From: Streptomyces litmocidini
GTDB lineage: Bacteria > Actinomycetota > Actinomycetes > Streptomycetales > Streptomycetaceae
Length of the DNA: 64,000 bases
NCBI RefSeq assembly: GCF_014649755.1
Contig: NZ_BMTQ01000001.1
Coordinates: 248,001-312,000, forward strand
Direction: 5' to 3'
The position numbers were made by a program, and so were the translations under genes. Shown here piece after piece: positions 17,201 through 25,973 of this stretch; position 1 is the stretch's first letter, and every line of letters starts with the position of its first letter. A model generated the notes under the pieces. The model made no database searches and was not told the DNA's origin. It worked only from the letters and a program-made list of their open reading frames with translations.

Positions 17201-18026
17201 GGGCTTCGAGTACGGCTACTCGCTGGCCCGTCCGGACTCCCTGGTCATCTGGGAGGCCCAGTTCGGTGACTTCGTCAACGGCGCGCAGACCGTCGTCGAC
17301 GAGTTCATCTCCTCGGCCGAGCAGAAGTGGGGCCAGACCTCCGGCGTCACGCTCCTCCTGCCGCACGGCTACGAGGGCCAGGGCCCGGACCACTCGTCCG
17401 CGCGCCCGGAGCGCTTCCTCCAGATGTGCGCCCAGGACAACATGACGGTCGCCATGCCGACGCTGCCGTCGAACTACTTCCACCTCCTGCGCTGGCAGGT
17501 CCACAACCCGCACCACAAGCCGCTCATCGTCTTCACCCCGAAGTCGATGCTGCGTCTGAAGGCCGCGGCGTCCAAGGTGGAGGAGTTCACCACCGGCGGC
17601 TTCCGCCCGGTGATCGGCGACGCGACGGTCAACCCGGCCGACGTCCGCAAGGTCGTCTTCTGCGCCGGCAAGGTCTACTACGACCTGGAGGCCGAGCGCC
17701 AGAAGCGCGGCGACACGGAGACCGCGATCATCCGTCTGGAGCGCCTGTACCCGCTGCCGGGTGCCGAGCTGCAGGCCGAGATCGCCAAGTACCCGAACGC
17801 GGCGAAGTACATCTGGGCCCAGGAGGAGCCGGCGAACCAGGGTGCCTGGCCGTTCATCGCGCTCAACCTGATCGACCACCTCGACCTGGCGGTCGGCGCG
17901 GACATCCCGGCGGGCGAGCGCCTGCGCCGGATCTCGCGTCCGCACTCCTCCTCCCCGGCGGTCGGCTCGGCCAAGCGCCACCAGGCGGAGCAGCAGCAGC
18001 TGGTCAACGAGGTCTTCGACGCCTGA
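14241..18026 (+). CDS. kgd: Multifunctional 2-oxoglutarate decarboxylase/dehydrogenase E1 fused to E2 succinyltransferase domain
   Basis: This 1261-residue TCA-cycle enzyme is the actinobacterial fused form, which decarboxylates 2-oxoglutarate with thiamine diphosphate and carries its own succinyltransferase domain. In order it has the E1 N-terminal helix ([19 protein letters not shown], about 28-46), a flexible Ala/Pro linker (about 60-145), an E2-type acyltransferase domain with the active motif [10 protein letters not shown] (about 352-361), and the large E1 body with [36 protein letters not shown] and [20 protein letters not shown]. There is no lipoyl domain, as usual for this form. The start is the GTG at 14241, after a GGAAGAGGG ribosome site. 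In related actinobacteria it is regulated by an FHA protein (GarA/OdhI), not present here. Confidence 0.96.
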   Translation: MSSQSPSTPSSPADQDGQGVSPAAAFGANEWLVDEIYQQYLQDPNSVDRAWWDFFADYKPGASETPAAPAPTTTQSAPAAPQAGPAQAAPSAPAAVPAPAPAPAPAPAPVKPAAAPAPAAAAPAKAAPAAKAAPAAEAPAGPELITLRGPAAAVAKNMNASLEVPTATSVRAVPVKLLFDNRIVINNHLKRARGGKISFTHLIGYAMVQAIKAMPSMNYSFAEKDGKPTLVKPEHVNFGLAIDLVKPNGDRQLVVAGIKKAETLNFFEFWQAYEDIVKRARVGKLTMEDFSGVTVSLTNPGGLGTVHSVPRLMPGQSVIMGVGSMDYPAEFQGTSQDTLNKLGISKVMTLTSTYDHRVIQGAASGEFLRIVSNLLLGEDGFYDEIFKALRIPYEPVRWLKDIDASHDDDVTKAARVFELIHSYRVRGHVMADTDPLEYKQRKHPDLDITEHGLTLWDLEREFAVGGFAGKSMMKLRDILGVLRDSYCRTTGVEFMHIQDPKQRKWIQDRVERPHSRVEREEQLRILRRLNAAEAFETFLQTKYVGQKRFSLEGGESVIPLLDAVIDSAAESRLDEVVIGMAHRGRLNVLANIVGKSYAQIFREFEGNLDPKSMHGSGDVKYHLGAEGTFTGLDGEQIKVSLTANPSHLEAVDPVLEGVVRAKQDVINKGGTDFTVLPVALHGDAAFAGQGVVAETLNMSQLRGYRTGGTVHIVINNQVGFTAAPESSRSSMYATDVARMIEAPIFHVNGDDPEAVVRVARLAFEFRQTFNKDVVIDLICYRRRGHNEGDNPQFTNPQMYNLIDKKRSVRKLYTESLIGRGDITLEEAEQALQDFQGQLEKVFAEVREATAAPASTTVPDAQAEFPVAVTTAVSQEVVKRIAESQVNIPERITVHPRLLPQMQRRAASIDDGTIDWGFGETLAIGSLLMEGTPVRLSGQDSRRGTFGQRHAVLVDQETGEDYTPLLYLTEDQAHYNVYDSLLSEYAAMGFEYGYSLARPDSLVIWEAQFGDFVNGAQTVVDEFISSAEQKWGQTSGVTLLLPHGYEGQGPDHSSARPERFLQMCAQDNMTVAMPTLPSNYFHLLRWQVHNPHHKPLIVFTPKSMLRLKAAASKVEEFTTGGFRPVIGDATVNPADVRKVVFCAGKVYYDLEAERQKRGDTETAIIRLERLYPLPGAELQAEIAKYPNAAKYIWAQEEPANQGAWPFIALNLIDHLDLAVGADIPAGERLRRISRPHSSSPAVGSAKRHQAEQQQLVNEVFDA

Positions 18027-18043
18027 TCGACCGGAGCACGTAC

Positions 18044-18079
18044 GGAGGCCCGGCACCCCACTCGGGGTGCCGGGCCTCC
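18044..18079. terminator. Bidirectional hairpin between kgd and the FxsT-like gene
   Basis: GGAGGCCCGGCACCCC (18044-18059) and GGGGTGCCGGGCCTCC (18064-18079) form a perfect 16-base-pair stem with a four-base loop. It lies between two convergent genes and has no T-run. Confidence 0.9.
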
Positions 18080-18104
18080 GGCGTCTCCCGCGTCTGTACG
18101 GGGC

Positions 18105-21100
18105 TCAGCCCAGGTTGGCCTCGAAGTCCCAGTAGGGCCGGTTGCGCTGGCGCGCCGACAGGGTGTGCGGGTGCTGGGCCCCCAGCGTGCGGGTGAGGGT
18201 GAGCAGCGCGTCCTCCTCCAGCTTCCCGGCCTCCTCGTTCTCCCTGAGCCCGCGCAGGTCGGTGGCGAGGGCCACCTGGCACGACAGGGTGAGCGGGTGC
18301 TCGTTGCCGAGGACGTGCCGGGCCCGGCGGAGGGTGTCCCGGCTGAGCTCGGCCGCGTCGTGCACCCGGCCGTTGAAGTTGCGTGCCGCGCAGGCGTTGA
18401 GGGCACAGCCCAGGACCCAGGGGTGATCGGCCCCGAGGGAGGCGGTCAGTCCGGCGAGCGCGGCCTCCAGGATGGCCAGGGCGTCCGCGCGTTCGCCGGA
18501 CGCCTGGAGGACCAGGGCGGTGTTGGCGAGGACACCGGTGGCGACCGGGTGCGCGGGGCCGAGGAGGGCGCGGTAGCCGGCCTCGGCCTCGTGACTGAGT
18601 TCGCGGGCCTGGTCGAGGTCGCCGTGCTCGCGGAGGTAGTTGGCGTAGTTGTTGATGGCGTTGAGCGTGAGGTAGTGCCCGCGGCCGTGCACCTGCTGCA
18701 TCTGTTCGAGCAGGCTGGCCATGGTGGCTCCGAGGTCCTGCTGGAAGCCGCCCTCGCGGCGCCGGCACAGGGCCAGCTGGGTGCGGGCGTACAGGGTCTG
18801 CAGGTGCTGCGGGCCGAGCACCTGCACGTGGCGCAGGACGTTGGCCTCCTGGCGGGCGAGGGCCTCGCGGTACTGGCCGAGCAGTCGCAGGTCGTGCGCG
18901 AGGGCGTTGCTGGAGTTGAGGGTGTGGGAGTGGCGCTTGCCGAGGACCCGCTCGCTGAGGGCGAGGGTCTCGACGTCGGACTCGTGCGCCTCCCGGAAGC
19001 GGCCGAGCTGCCGCAGGGTGACGCCGAGGTTGTGGCGGGCGACGAGGGTGGAGAACTCGGTGCTGCCGAGGAGCCGTTCGGCGTCGGCGAGGACGCCGCG
19101 CTGGAGCCGCTCCGACTCCTTGTACTGCCCGAGGAAGCGCAGGTCGCTGGAGATGGCGCTGCTGGAGAGCAGGGTGCCGAGCTCGTTGGGGGGCTGGGCG
19201 GTGGCGAGGCGTTCCCGCTGGGCGAGGTCGAGGTCGTACGCCTCGCGGAAGCGGCCGAAGGAACGCAGGATGTTGCCCTGCTGGGTGGTCAGGTCCAGCA
19301 TGGGCTGGTCCAGCGGGTCCATGAAGGCGGACCAGTTGTCCCGGATCTTCTCGGCGAGCTGGATGCCGGCCCTGAACTCGCCGCTGCGGAAGCAGTAGCG
19401 CAGACAGTTGAGCACGGCGGTCTGGGTGCGCGGGTTGCGGCTGTGGAGCGCGCCGGAGGGTTCCAGGTGGGGCAGGAGTTCGGCGTAGCGGGGCCAGTGC
19501 CGGCTGTCCATGGGGTTGCCGGGGTCGGCCTCGGCGAGCAGGGTGCGGACGGCCTGGCGGTGGGCGGCGCGGTGGTCGCCCTCGGTGAGCCGGGCGACGA
19601 TGTCGTGGACGAGCCGGTGCATGTGCACGGACTCCTGGTGCGGGCCCACCTCGGCGTTGTTGACGGGGCCCCGGGTCTCGCGGGTGAGCACCGAGTAGTT
19701 GACCAGCGTGTCCAGGGCCCGGGACCAGGCGGCGAGGTCGGTGACCATCCAGCGCAGGTCCTCGGGGAGATCCGCCTGCGGGTAGGCGCGGATGAGGCCG
19801 AGCGGGATGCGGCCGGGGGCGAAGGAGGCGCACAGGCTGAGCACGTCGATGGCCTGCGGCTGGGCGCGTCGGAGCCGGTTGATCAGTATCGACCAGGAGG
19901 TCAGGGACGCCTGGGGGAAGCCTTCGCCGGCCGGCTCGACGGCGGAGATCCGCCCGTCGCGGACCATGTGCAGGTATTCGGAGACCTCCATGCGGGACTC
20001 GCCGAGCCAGGCCGCGGCCTGGACCAGCGGCAGGGGGACGTCCCCGAACTCGGCGGCGACCTCGTCGGCCTCGGGCGCCGTGACGTGCGGGGCGCGCCGC
20101 ATCAGGTAGGCGGTCGACTCGGCGCGGTCGAAGCCGGGGATCTCCAGGATGTCGGTGTAGTCGCCCCAGCCGCGGTTGCGCGAGGTGACGAGGACGTGGC
20201 CGGGGCCGTGCGGCAGCATGACGTTCGCGCCGTCCGTGTCGTCCCAGCCGTCGAAGACGATGAGCCAGCGGGAGTGCGGGTCGCCCCGGCGCAGCGCCTC
20301 GCGGACGGCGCGGATGCGTTCGCCGGGTTCGTTGCCGGTGGAGAGGCCGAGTTCGGCGGCGAGTTCGCCGAAGCGGTCGCGCTGCACGTTGCGGTCGTCG
20401 GAGCTGACCCACCACACGACGTCGTAGTCGGAGCTGAAGCGGTGGGCGTACTCGGCGGCGATCTGGGTCTTGCCGATGCCGGACATGCCGAGCAGGGTGC
20501 ACGCGGCGCTGCCGCGCTCGGCGTCCATGAGCCGTTCCTGGAGCTCGGTGAGCAGGTCGTCCCGGCCGGTGAAGCGCGGGTTGCGGCGCGGGACCTCGCC
20601 CCAGATCTCGGGAGGGGTGTCCGGGAAACGGACGAGTGATCCGGCGGGCAGCCGGCGGCCGGTGGGGCGGCGGGGTTCGACGCCGAGCCGGCTGAGCAGC
20701 CGGGCTTCGGCCTCCTCCTCGCCGACGCCCCAGAGGCTGACGGGTTCGAGGACGGCGGTGGCCGGCAGCAGGGTCCGGTTGGTGAGGTTGACCGCGGCGA
20801 ACCGTTCGGCGTGGGAGGCGACGAAGCCGCGCAGGACGTCGTTCCACTCGCCGGCCGCACGGGGGCCGAGCTGGAAGAACCAGTCGTCCAGGACGAGCAG
20901 CACCTGGCCGCGCGCGAGCAGCAGGTCGCCGAGCGAGTCCTCCAGGGGCGCCTCGCGCGGCGGGTCCCAGCGCTGGAGGCTCGCCCGGACCCCGTAGGCG
21001 TCGAGCCGCTGGTTGATCCAGGTCGCCCACGGACGGTGGTAGCCGGGGAAGACCACGAGGACGTGTTCCGGCGCGCTCCTGGCTCCGTGGTCCGCCGCAC

Positions 21101-21122
21101 CGCCCGATCGCTGTTCCGCCAT
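18105..21122 (-). CDS. TIR-like/NB-ARC/TPR protein of the FxSxx-COOH type (FxsT-like)
   Basis: This 1005-residue STAND-type ATPase is likely a signal switch. An N-terminal TIR-like alpha/beta domain spans about 18-150 (EHVLVVFPGYHRPWATWINQ, LVLDDWFF). A short linker with RNPRFTGRDDLLTELQERL leads to an NB-ARC domain with P-loop LLGMSGIGKT at about 209-218, Walker B RWLIVFDGWDD, HVLVTSRN sensor and GDVPLPLVQAAAWL. The C-terminal half is tetratricopeptide repeats with the recurring LG-x-x-HP-x-TL/RxLGQYREAL pattern. This layout is that of proteins annotated as FxSxx-COOH system tetratricopeptide repeat protein. It is the last gene of the seven-gene minus-strand set. What the TIR-like domain does is unknown, and no NADase Glu can be assigned by eye. 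Confidence 0.85.
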   Translation of the reverse strand: MAEQRSGGAADHGARSAPEHVLVVFPGYHRPWATWINQRLDAYGVRASLQRWDPPREAPLEDSLGDLLLARGQVLLVLDDWFFQLGPRAAGEWNDVLRGFVASHAERFAAVNLTNRTLLPATAVLEPVSLWGVGEEEAEARLLSRLGVEPRRPTGRRLPAGSLVRFPDTPPEIWGEVPRRNPRFTGRDDLLTELQERLMDAERGSAACTLLGMSGIGKTQIAAEYAHRFSSDYDVVWWVSSDDRNVQRDRFGELAAELGLSTGNEPGERIRAVREALRRGDPHSRWLIVFDGWDDTDGANVMLPHGPGHVLVTSRNRGWGDYTDILEIPGFDRAESTAYLMRRAPHVTAPEADEVAAEFGDVPLPLVQAAAWLGESRMEVSEYLHMVRDGRISAVEPAGEGFPQASLTSWSILINRLRRAQPQAIDVLSLCASFAPGRIPLGLIRAYPQADLPEDLRWMVTDLAAWSRALDTLVNYSVLTRETRGPVNNAEVGPHQESVHMHRLVHDIVARLTEGDHRAAHRQAVRTLLAEADPGNPMDSRHWPRYAELLPHLEPSGALHSRNPRTQTAVLNCLRYCFRSGEFRAGIQLAEKIRDNWSAFMDPLDQPMLDLTTQQGNILRSFGRFREAYDLDLAQRERLATAQPPNELGTLLSSSAISSDLRFLGQYKESERLQRGVLADAERLLGSTEFSTLVARHNLGVTLRQLGRFREAHESDVETLALSERVLGKRHSHTLNSSNALAHDLRLLGQYREALARQEANVLRHVQVLGPQHLQTLYARTQLALCRRREGGFQQDLGATMASLLEQMQQVHGRGHYLTLNAINNYANYLREHGDLDQARELSHEAEAGYRALLGPAHPVATGVLANTALVLQASGERADALAILEAALAGLTASLGADHPWVLGCALNACAARNFNGRVHDAAELSRDTLRRARHVLGNEHPLTLSCQVALATDLRGLRENEEAGKLEEDALLTLTRTLGAQHPHTLSARQRNRPYWDFEANLG

Positions 21123-21181
21123 CTGTCGTGTCTCCCGTCCCGCTCCCGCGCAACGCAGTGTGATGTGCCGTGGGCACAGTG

Positions 21182-22459
21182 TTACCCAGCGACCAGGGGG
21201 GCCGCGCCGAGGCTCGCGTGGTGCATCCTCATGTGACGGACGAACTTCCGCCCGGTCACGGTCAGTTCATCGGATTCAAGCAGGATCCGCAGCGCCCCGC
21301 CCACCTGATCGTGGATGTCGTCGAACTGGTGCCCGGCAGCGGTCCGCCAGGCCGTCGGCACCCCCTCGGCGGCGACCGCGCGCCGCCACAGGTCGGCCAG
21401 GGCCAGATGCGCGTAGGCGCCGTGCAGCACGCCGGCGAGGGGCCGCGGGTCCGACCGCCAGCCGACCCGGTGCACGGCGTCCCGCCCGGGACCGTAGAGC
21501 GGCACGAGTTCGTGGAGCGTCGCGAGCTTGCTGTGGTGCAGCTCGTGCACGAGCGTTTCGGCCATCCCCCACCCCTCGGCGGGCAGCGAGGTCAGTACGG
21601 CTCCGGGGGCGGCGCTCAGCGTGGCGCCCAGGTGCCGGGGGCCGCGCGGAACGACCGGGACGACCGCACGGACGCCGCGCGCCACCTCGGCCGCCCGGCC
21701 CGGGTCCGTACGGCCGAGGAGGTCCAGGGCCGCGCGCCAGGTGGCGGACCAGGCGGTGTGATCGGTGTCGGCGGGGTCGGCGGCGGCGACCGCCGTGCCG
21801 CCGCCCGCGCCGGACGGCACCCGGTACGGGTCGAGGTCGTCCAGGCGCGCGGCGCTGCGGGGCAGCGGCCGGACCGCGCGCCAGCCGGGCCCGCGGCCCG
21901 TGAGCACCCCGTGGCGCCGGCCGGTCAGGGTCAGGACGGCGGGTGCGGCGTGACGGGCGCCGTCCGGGTGGAACCGTACGGTCCGCTCGCCGGCGCCGAT
22001 CCGGACGCGGTCCGCGGCCACCCCCAGCCGGCCCACGCCGGGCAGCGACAGCAGGCCGTCCGGGGTCTCCACGGTGAGGTCGAGCGGGCCGCCGCCGCGC
22101 AGGGCGGCGGTGACCGCGAGGCTGTCGAGGTGGCCGAGCAGTCTGTCGAAGGCCGGTCCGGCGGGCTCGGCGAGCGCCCCGGCCAGCCAGGCCCCGGTCG
22201 TCGGGTAGTCGAGGACGTCCCGGACCACGGCGGGATGGCGCCGCTCGACCCGTTCGAGCAGTTCCCAGGAGCGCTCGAAGCGGCCGAGCACGCCCGGTTC
22301 GACGGACGTCCGGTGCCGGTGGACGCGCACCAGGAGCGCTTTGAGGAGCAGCAGTCGCCGGGCGTGCAGGGCGGACCGCAGCAGTGCGAGCCCGTCCGGG
22401 TCGGGGCTGAGCCGCGCCAGCCGGGCGAGGACGGGGGCGGGCGGGGGCGCGGTGTTCAC
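21182..22459 (-). CDS. HExxH-motif peptide hydroxylase-like protein
   Basis: The 425-residue protein carries LVHELHHSKLATLHE, with HELHH at about 305-309, in an otherwise helical protein. It matches the family once called HEXXH motif-containing putative peptide modification protein, some of whose members are now known as 2-oxoglutarate-dependent peptide beta-hydroxylases acting on ribosomal peptides rather than as proteases. The next gene upstream encodes a matching short peptide. The GTG at 22459 is preceded by GGAGG with five bases spacing; the frame is open to a GTG at 22531 and an ATG at 22495 without such sites. The substrate residue cannot be told from sequence. Confidence 0.8.
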   Translation of the reverse strand: MNTAPPPAPVLARLARLSPDPDGLALLRSALHARRLLLLKALLVRVHRHRTSVEPGVLGRFERSWELLERVERRHPAVVRDVLDYPTTGAWLAGALAEPAGPAFDRLLGHLDSLAVTAALRGGGPLDLTVETPDGLLSLPGVGRLGVAADRVRIGAGERTVRFHPDGARHAAPAVLTLTGRRHGVLTGRGPGWRAVRPLPRSAARLDDLDPYRVPSGAGGGTAVAAADPADTDHTAWSATWRAALDLLGRTDPGRAAEVARGVRAVVPVVPRGPRHLGATLSAAPGAVLTSLPAEGWGMAETLVHELHHSKLATLHELVPLYGPGRDAVHRVGWRSDPRPLAGVLHGAYAHLALADLWRRAVAAEGVPTAWRTAAGHQFDDIHDQVGGALRILLESDELTVTGRKFVRHMRMHHASLGAAPLVAG

Positions 22460-22537
22460 TCCCGCCTCCACGGGCCCACGGCGGGTGATGCGCATCTGAC
22501 CGAAAACGGCCGGTCGGCGCGGCCGGTCCACCGGAGG

Positions 22538-22744
22538 TCAGCCGTGGGCCCTGTCCCCGGCGGTCTCCGCCCAGGAATCGGCCAGCTCCTGCGGATGCCA
22601 GAGCACCCGCTCGACGGCGGCAGCCAGTTCGGGGTCGTCCATGAAGCGCAAGGTCCGCAGGTCCACGCCGGTGAGGTCGGGAAGGCGCCATGGCCGTTCG
22701 CCGCCCCGGTCGGCGCCTGCGACCCGCTTCGTGTGCTCCAACAC
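22538..22744 (-). CDS. FxSxx-COOH-like small peptide, candidate RiPP precursor
   Basis: This 68-residue product has the leader pattern of FxSxx-COOH precursors, LPDLTGVDLRTLRFMDDPEL followed by AAAVERVL, so it is probably the substrate of a modifying enzyme. Known FxSxx peptides end in Phe-x-Ser-x-x; here the C-terminus is SWAETAGDRAHG, so the usual end is missing or replaced. The GTG at 22744 is supported by a strong ribosome site (GAGGAGGAG, six bases upstream). It lies between the SAV_2336-like gene and the HExxH gene, in the same direction, with 78 bases to the likely HExxH start. The modification and role are inferred only. Confidence 0.7.
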   Translation of the reverse strand: MLEHTKRVAGADRGGERPWRLPDLTGVDLRTLRFMDDPELAAAVERVLWHPQELADSWAETAGDRAHG

Positions 22745-22834
22745 CCTCGGCTCCTCCTCACCGACCCCTGTCCCCCACGGTCGTAGCGGCGGAGCGGTTC
22801 TTCCCGACGCCCCAAAGGCGGAAACCCGTTCGAC

Positions 22835-25800
22835 TCAACTGCGCCCGTGCGCGCCCCCGTTATCAAGCCGTTCCGCCTCCTCTTCCCTCCATGCCCACCA
22901 GGGCGGCACGATCCGGCGCCGTTCCTCGCGGGAGAAGCGGTCAGGCCGCGGCCGGGGGTCGGCGCGGACCTCGGCGAGCAGGGCCCTGGTCCGCTCCACG
23001 TCCGCCCAGTCCACCGCCACCAGCACGCCGTCGAGCCGCCGCCACTGCTCGGCGGCCTCCTCCAGGACGGCCGCGGCCCGGCCGACGCGGTCCATCAGGT
23101 ACAGCACCGCCCCCTGGGCGTGGAGCGCCCGTGCCAGGGTGATCGTGCCGGGGGTGTCGCCGTGGGCGGCCCGGGTGTCGTCGGCGGCGTGCCGGAAGGC
23201 GGCGAGGGCGCCGACGAGCTGTCCGTCCCGCGCGGCCTCGCTCAGCTGCAGGAGCACCCGGCCCAGCTGGAGCCGGACCCCGGCCCGGGCCGCCGGGTCG
23301 CGGGTGGCGCGGACGGCTTCCTCCAGGAGGTGGCGGCTCTCGTACAGGTCCGGCAGGAACCCTGCGCGGTCGAAGCGCAGGGCGAGCACACTGCCGATGA
23401 GGATCCTGGTCCGCTCGCGGGCGGCGGCGCCGGCGGGGAGGCAGGTGAGGGCCTCGCGCAGCACGGACTCCGCGCGGTCGACCGGCCGGGTGCCGGTGCC
23501 GGCGGCGGCGCGGCGCAGCAGGGACTCGCCCCAGGTGAGCAGGAGCCGGCCGCGCTGTTCGCCCTCGGCGGGGGTGAGGAGGGTGGCCCGCTCGTAGGCC
23601 GCGTCGGCGGCCGGTCCGTCGCCGGCGGTCTCGTGCAGCCGGGCGAGCGCCACGGCGTGCCGCAGCCTCAGGGCCCGGCCGTCGCCGAGGAGGGCTTCCG
23701 CCCGGTCGAGGACGGGGCCGACGCGGTCGGGGCCCGCTTCGGCGAGGTGCAGGGCGTCGGCGAGGTCGAGCAGGGCCGCGGCGCTCTCCCCGAGGGCGAG
23801 GGCCGCGGTGAGTTCCTCGGCCGCCGCGGTGCCGTCGCCGCGCGCCAGGAGCAGCCGTCCGCGGCGCAGGCGCAGGGTGGGCCGGACGGCGGGGGGCCAC
23901 CGGTCCGCGTCCTCGGCGAGCGCGGAGAGGGCGGCGTCGAGCTGCCGGGGGTCCCCGGTCTCCTGCCACAGGGCGTGCTGGACGACGGCCCGTTCGAGGC
24001 GGGCCTCGGCCCAGTGGTCGTCCCCGGGGCGGGCCAGCTCCGCGGCGTGGTCGAGGGTCTCGGCGGCCCGGGCGAGGAGTTCGCCGCGTCGTCCCGCACG
24101 CCGGGCGGCCCCCGTGCCCGCCTCCGCGTACATGACGCGGCCGAGGACGACACGGGCCTCGACGGGTGCGGCGGGAAGCGCCTCCTCGGCGCGCTCGCGG
24201 GCGGCGGAGAGCAGGGCGGGGTCGGACTGGGCGCGTCCCTGTTCGAGGAGGCGGCGGGCTTCGGTGAGGGGGTCGGGGGTGACGAGGTCGGGGTGGTAGA
24301 AGCGGAGCACGCGCGCGGGGATGCGGGCGAACAGTTCCGCCTCGGCACCCTCGCTCCCGGTGGGTTCGTCGGTCTCGTCGGGCGCCGTGACGGGGCCGGG
24401 GCCGCCGTCGGCGGGTCCGTGACCGGCGAGCCGGGCGGCGGCGAGCGCCGGGAAGTTCCGCATGCCCTGGCCGAAGTTGCGCTCCACGTAGGCGGAGCAG
24501 TGTTTGAGGACGAGAGCGGCGGCACCGGGGTCGAGCGAGGAGAGCAGGAGCTGCTGGACGCCGGGCGGATAGCTGAAGCAGGGGTACGGGGTGGGGCCGG
24601 GCAGTCGCCGAAGGAGCCCGCTGAGCAGGACCTCGGCCAGCTCCATCGGCCCGGTGTCGGGCAGCATCGCGCGCTGGACGAGCTGCATGACGGGGAGGGT
24701 GAGCGGGGCCGCCGCGAGGTGGACGGCGAGCCGGAGCGCCCCAGGCGAGGCACCCGCCCGGAAGGCGCGCAGGAGTTCCTCGTCGCCGCGCGGCACGCGG
24801 GGCGTCCGGGGCGCCGGCGGTCGCGTCGGCTCGGGGGCGAGCCAGGCGGCCCAGCCCCGGACGGTGTCGCCGCCGTGACCGGTGTGGAGCCGGACCCAGG
24901 AGGCGAAGGCCTCGGGGGTGGGGGTGAGCACGGGAACGGCCTGCCTGGCCGGATCCGGAACCGCCCAGGGTTCGTCGTCGGAGCGGAAGGCGGCGGGGCC
25001 CCCGGGACTCGTGGAACGCTGGAAGGAGCCCGGTTCGGCGGGGAGCGCGGTGCGCGGCCAGAGGCGCGGCGGCAGCGGCTGGACGAGGGCGAGCGGGGAG
25101 TGTCGGGGCCACTGGCGCAGGAAGCGCTGGGCGGCGCCGCGCTGCCAGAGGGGTCCGACGCAGTCGCTGACGACGAGGGTGAAGCGGCGCCCGGTGGGGT
25201 CGTGGAGCTGGTCGACGGGCCGGAGCCGGGGGCGGCCGTCGGCGCCGGAGGTGGTGGTGACGAGCGGGGGGCCCTCGCCGGTGTCGTACAGACGGTGCAC
25301 CTGGACGTCGCGGAAGGCGCCGGACTGCTGGCAGGCCTGGCGGAGCTCCTCGACCATGCGGTCCCAGACGACCATGGCGGGGCCGGTGTCCATGAGGAGC
25401 TGGATGTCGGGGCGGCGGCCGGCGGCGGGGCGCAGGACGGGCGTCAGGATGCCCGCGGCGGCGCTGCGTTCGGCGGTGGCCTCCTCGTCGAGGGTGCCCT
25501 CGCCGGGGCGCGGCGGGGCGGGTGCGTACCCCCGCAGCGGGCGCAGGGCCTTCTGCAGGCCGAGGAGTCCGGGCAGGGCGTTGGCGCCGGGGGCTCGTAC
25601 GGGCAGGGCGGCGCCCCGTCGCGTCGCCCCGCCCGCGTCGCCGCGCGCTCCGTCCGCCGGGACGGCTCCGGAGCGCATGTGGAGGGCGACGGACTCCCGG
25701 GTTCCGGTGCGTCGGGACGGGGACGCGGGCGCACCCGCGGTCGCCTCCTCCGGATCGGCCGGATCTCGCCCCCCGTCGGTGGGTCCGGCGGTCTCCGTGC

Positions 25801-25966
25801 TCCCGTCGACCGCGCGGGACGGCTGCTCCGGATCAGGGGCCTCCGGTTCCGGCAGCCACTGGGACAGCCAGAGCGCGTCCGCGACCGCCTCGGCGGACGG
25901 GTCCGCCCCGCCCGCCCGCAGTCTGCGGGTCAGCTCCTCCAGAGGCGTCCGGTGCGTCCGGTGCAT
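22835..25966 (-). CDS. SAV_2336-type protein: vWA-like domain with C-terminal helical repeats
   Basis: The 1043-residue protein resembles the SAV_2336 N-terminal domain family. A disordered Pro/Asp/Glu-rich stretch (about 40-150) is followed by a Rossmann-like domain at about 185-340 with LLMDTGPAMVVWDRM and TLVVSDCVGPLW. This has the outline of a von Willebrand A domain whose metal motif DxSxS is degenerate (DTGPA). Then come a helical region (LPVMQLVQRAMLPDTGPMEL, CFSYPPGVQQLLLSSL, SAYVERNFGQGMRNFPA) and TPR-like helices to the end. The ATG at 25966, seven bases after the MoxR stop, has a GAGGTGAT ribosome site inside that gene. MoxR-vWA pairing suggests the ATPase remodels this protein or its partner. 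Confidence 0.75.
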   Translation of the reverse strand: MHRTHRTPLEELTRRLRAGGADPSAEAVADALWLSQWLPEPEAPDPEQPSRAVDGSTETAGPTDGGRDPADPEEATAGAPASPSRRTGTRESVALHMRSGAVPADGARGDAGGATRRGAALPVRAPGANALPGLLGLQKALRPLRGYAPAPPRPGEGTLDEEATAERSAAAGILTPVLRPAAGRRPDIQLLMDTGPAMVVWDRMVEELRQACQQSGAFRDVQVHRLYDTGEGPPLVTTTSGADGRPRLRPVDQLHDPTGRRFTLVVSDCVGPLWQRGAAQRFLRQWPRHSPLALVQPLPPRLWPRTALPAEPGSFQRSTSPGGPAAFRSDDEPWAVPDPARQAVPVLTPTPEAFASWVRLHTGHGGDTVRGWAAWLAPEPTRPPAPRTPRVPRGDEELLRAFRAGASPGALRLAVHLAAAPLTLPVMQLVQRAMLPDTGPMELAEVLLSGLLRRLPGPTPYPCFSYPPGVQQLLLSSLDPGAAALVLKHCSAYVERNFGQGMRNFPALAAARLAGHGPADGGPGPVTAPDETDEPTGSEGAEAELFARIPARVLRFYHPDLVTPDPLTEARRLLEQGRAQSDPALLSAARERAEEALPAAPVEARVVLGRVMYAEAGTGAARRAGRRGELLARAAETLDHAAELARPGDDHWAEARLERAVVQHALWQETGDPRQLDAALSALAEDADRWPPAVRPTLRLRRGRLLLARGDGTAAAEELTAALALGESAAALLDLADALHLAEAGPDRVGPVLDRAEALLGDGRALRLRHAVALARLHETAGDGPAADAAYERATLLTPAEGEQRGRLLLTWGESLLRRAAAGTGTRPVDRAESVLREALTCLPAGAAARERTRILIGSVLALRFDRAGFLPDLYESRHLLEEAVRATRDPAARAGVRLQLGRVLLQLSEAARDGQLVGALAAFRHAADDTRAAHGDTPGTITLARALHAQGAVLYLMDRVGRAAAVLEEAAEQWRRLDGVLVAVDWADVERTRALLAEVRADPRPRPDRFSREERRRIVPPWWAWREEEAERLDNGGAHGRS

Positions 25967-25973
25967 CCGGCCA

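Noticed and set aside
14025..18056. Minus-strand open frame of 1343 codons opposite kgd
   Set aside because: It is the antisense shadow of a well-conserved gene in a high-GC sequence; its translation is low-complexity Arg/Val/Asp and has no domain.
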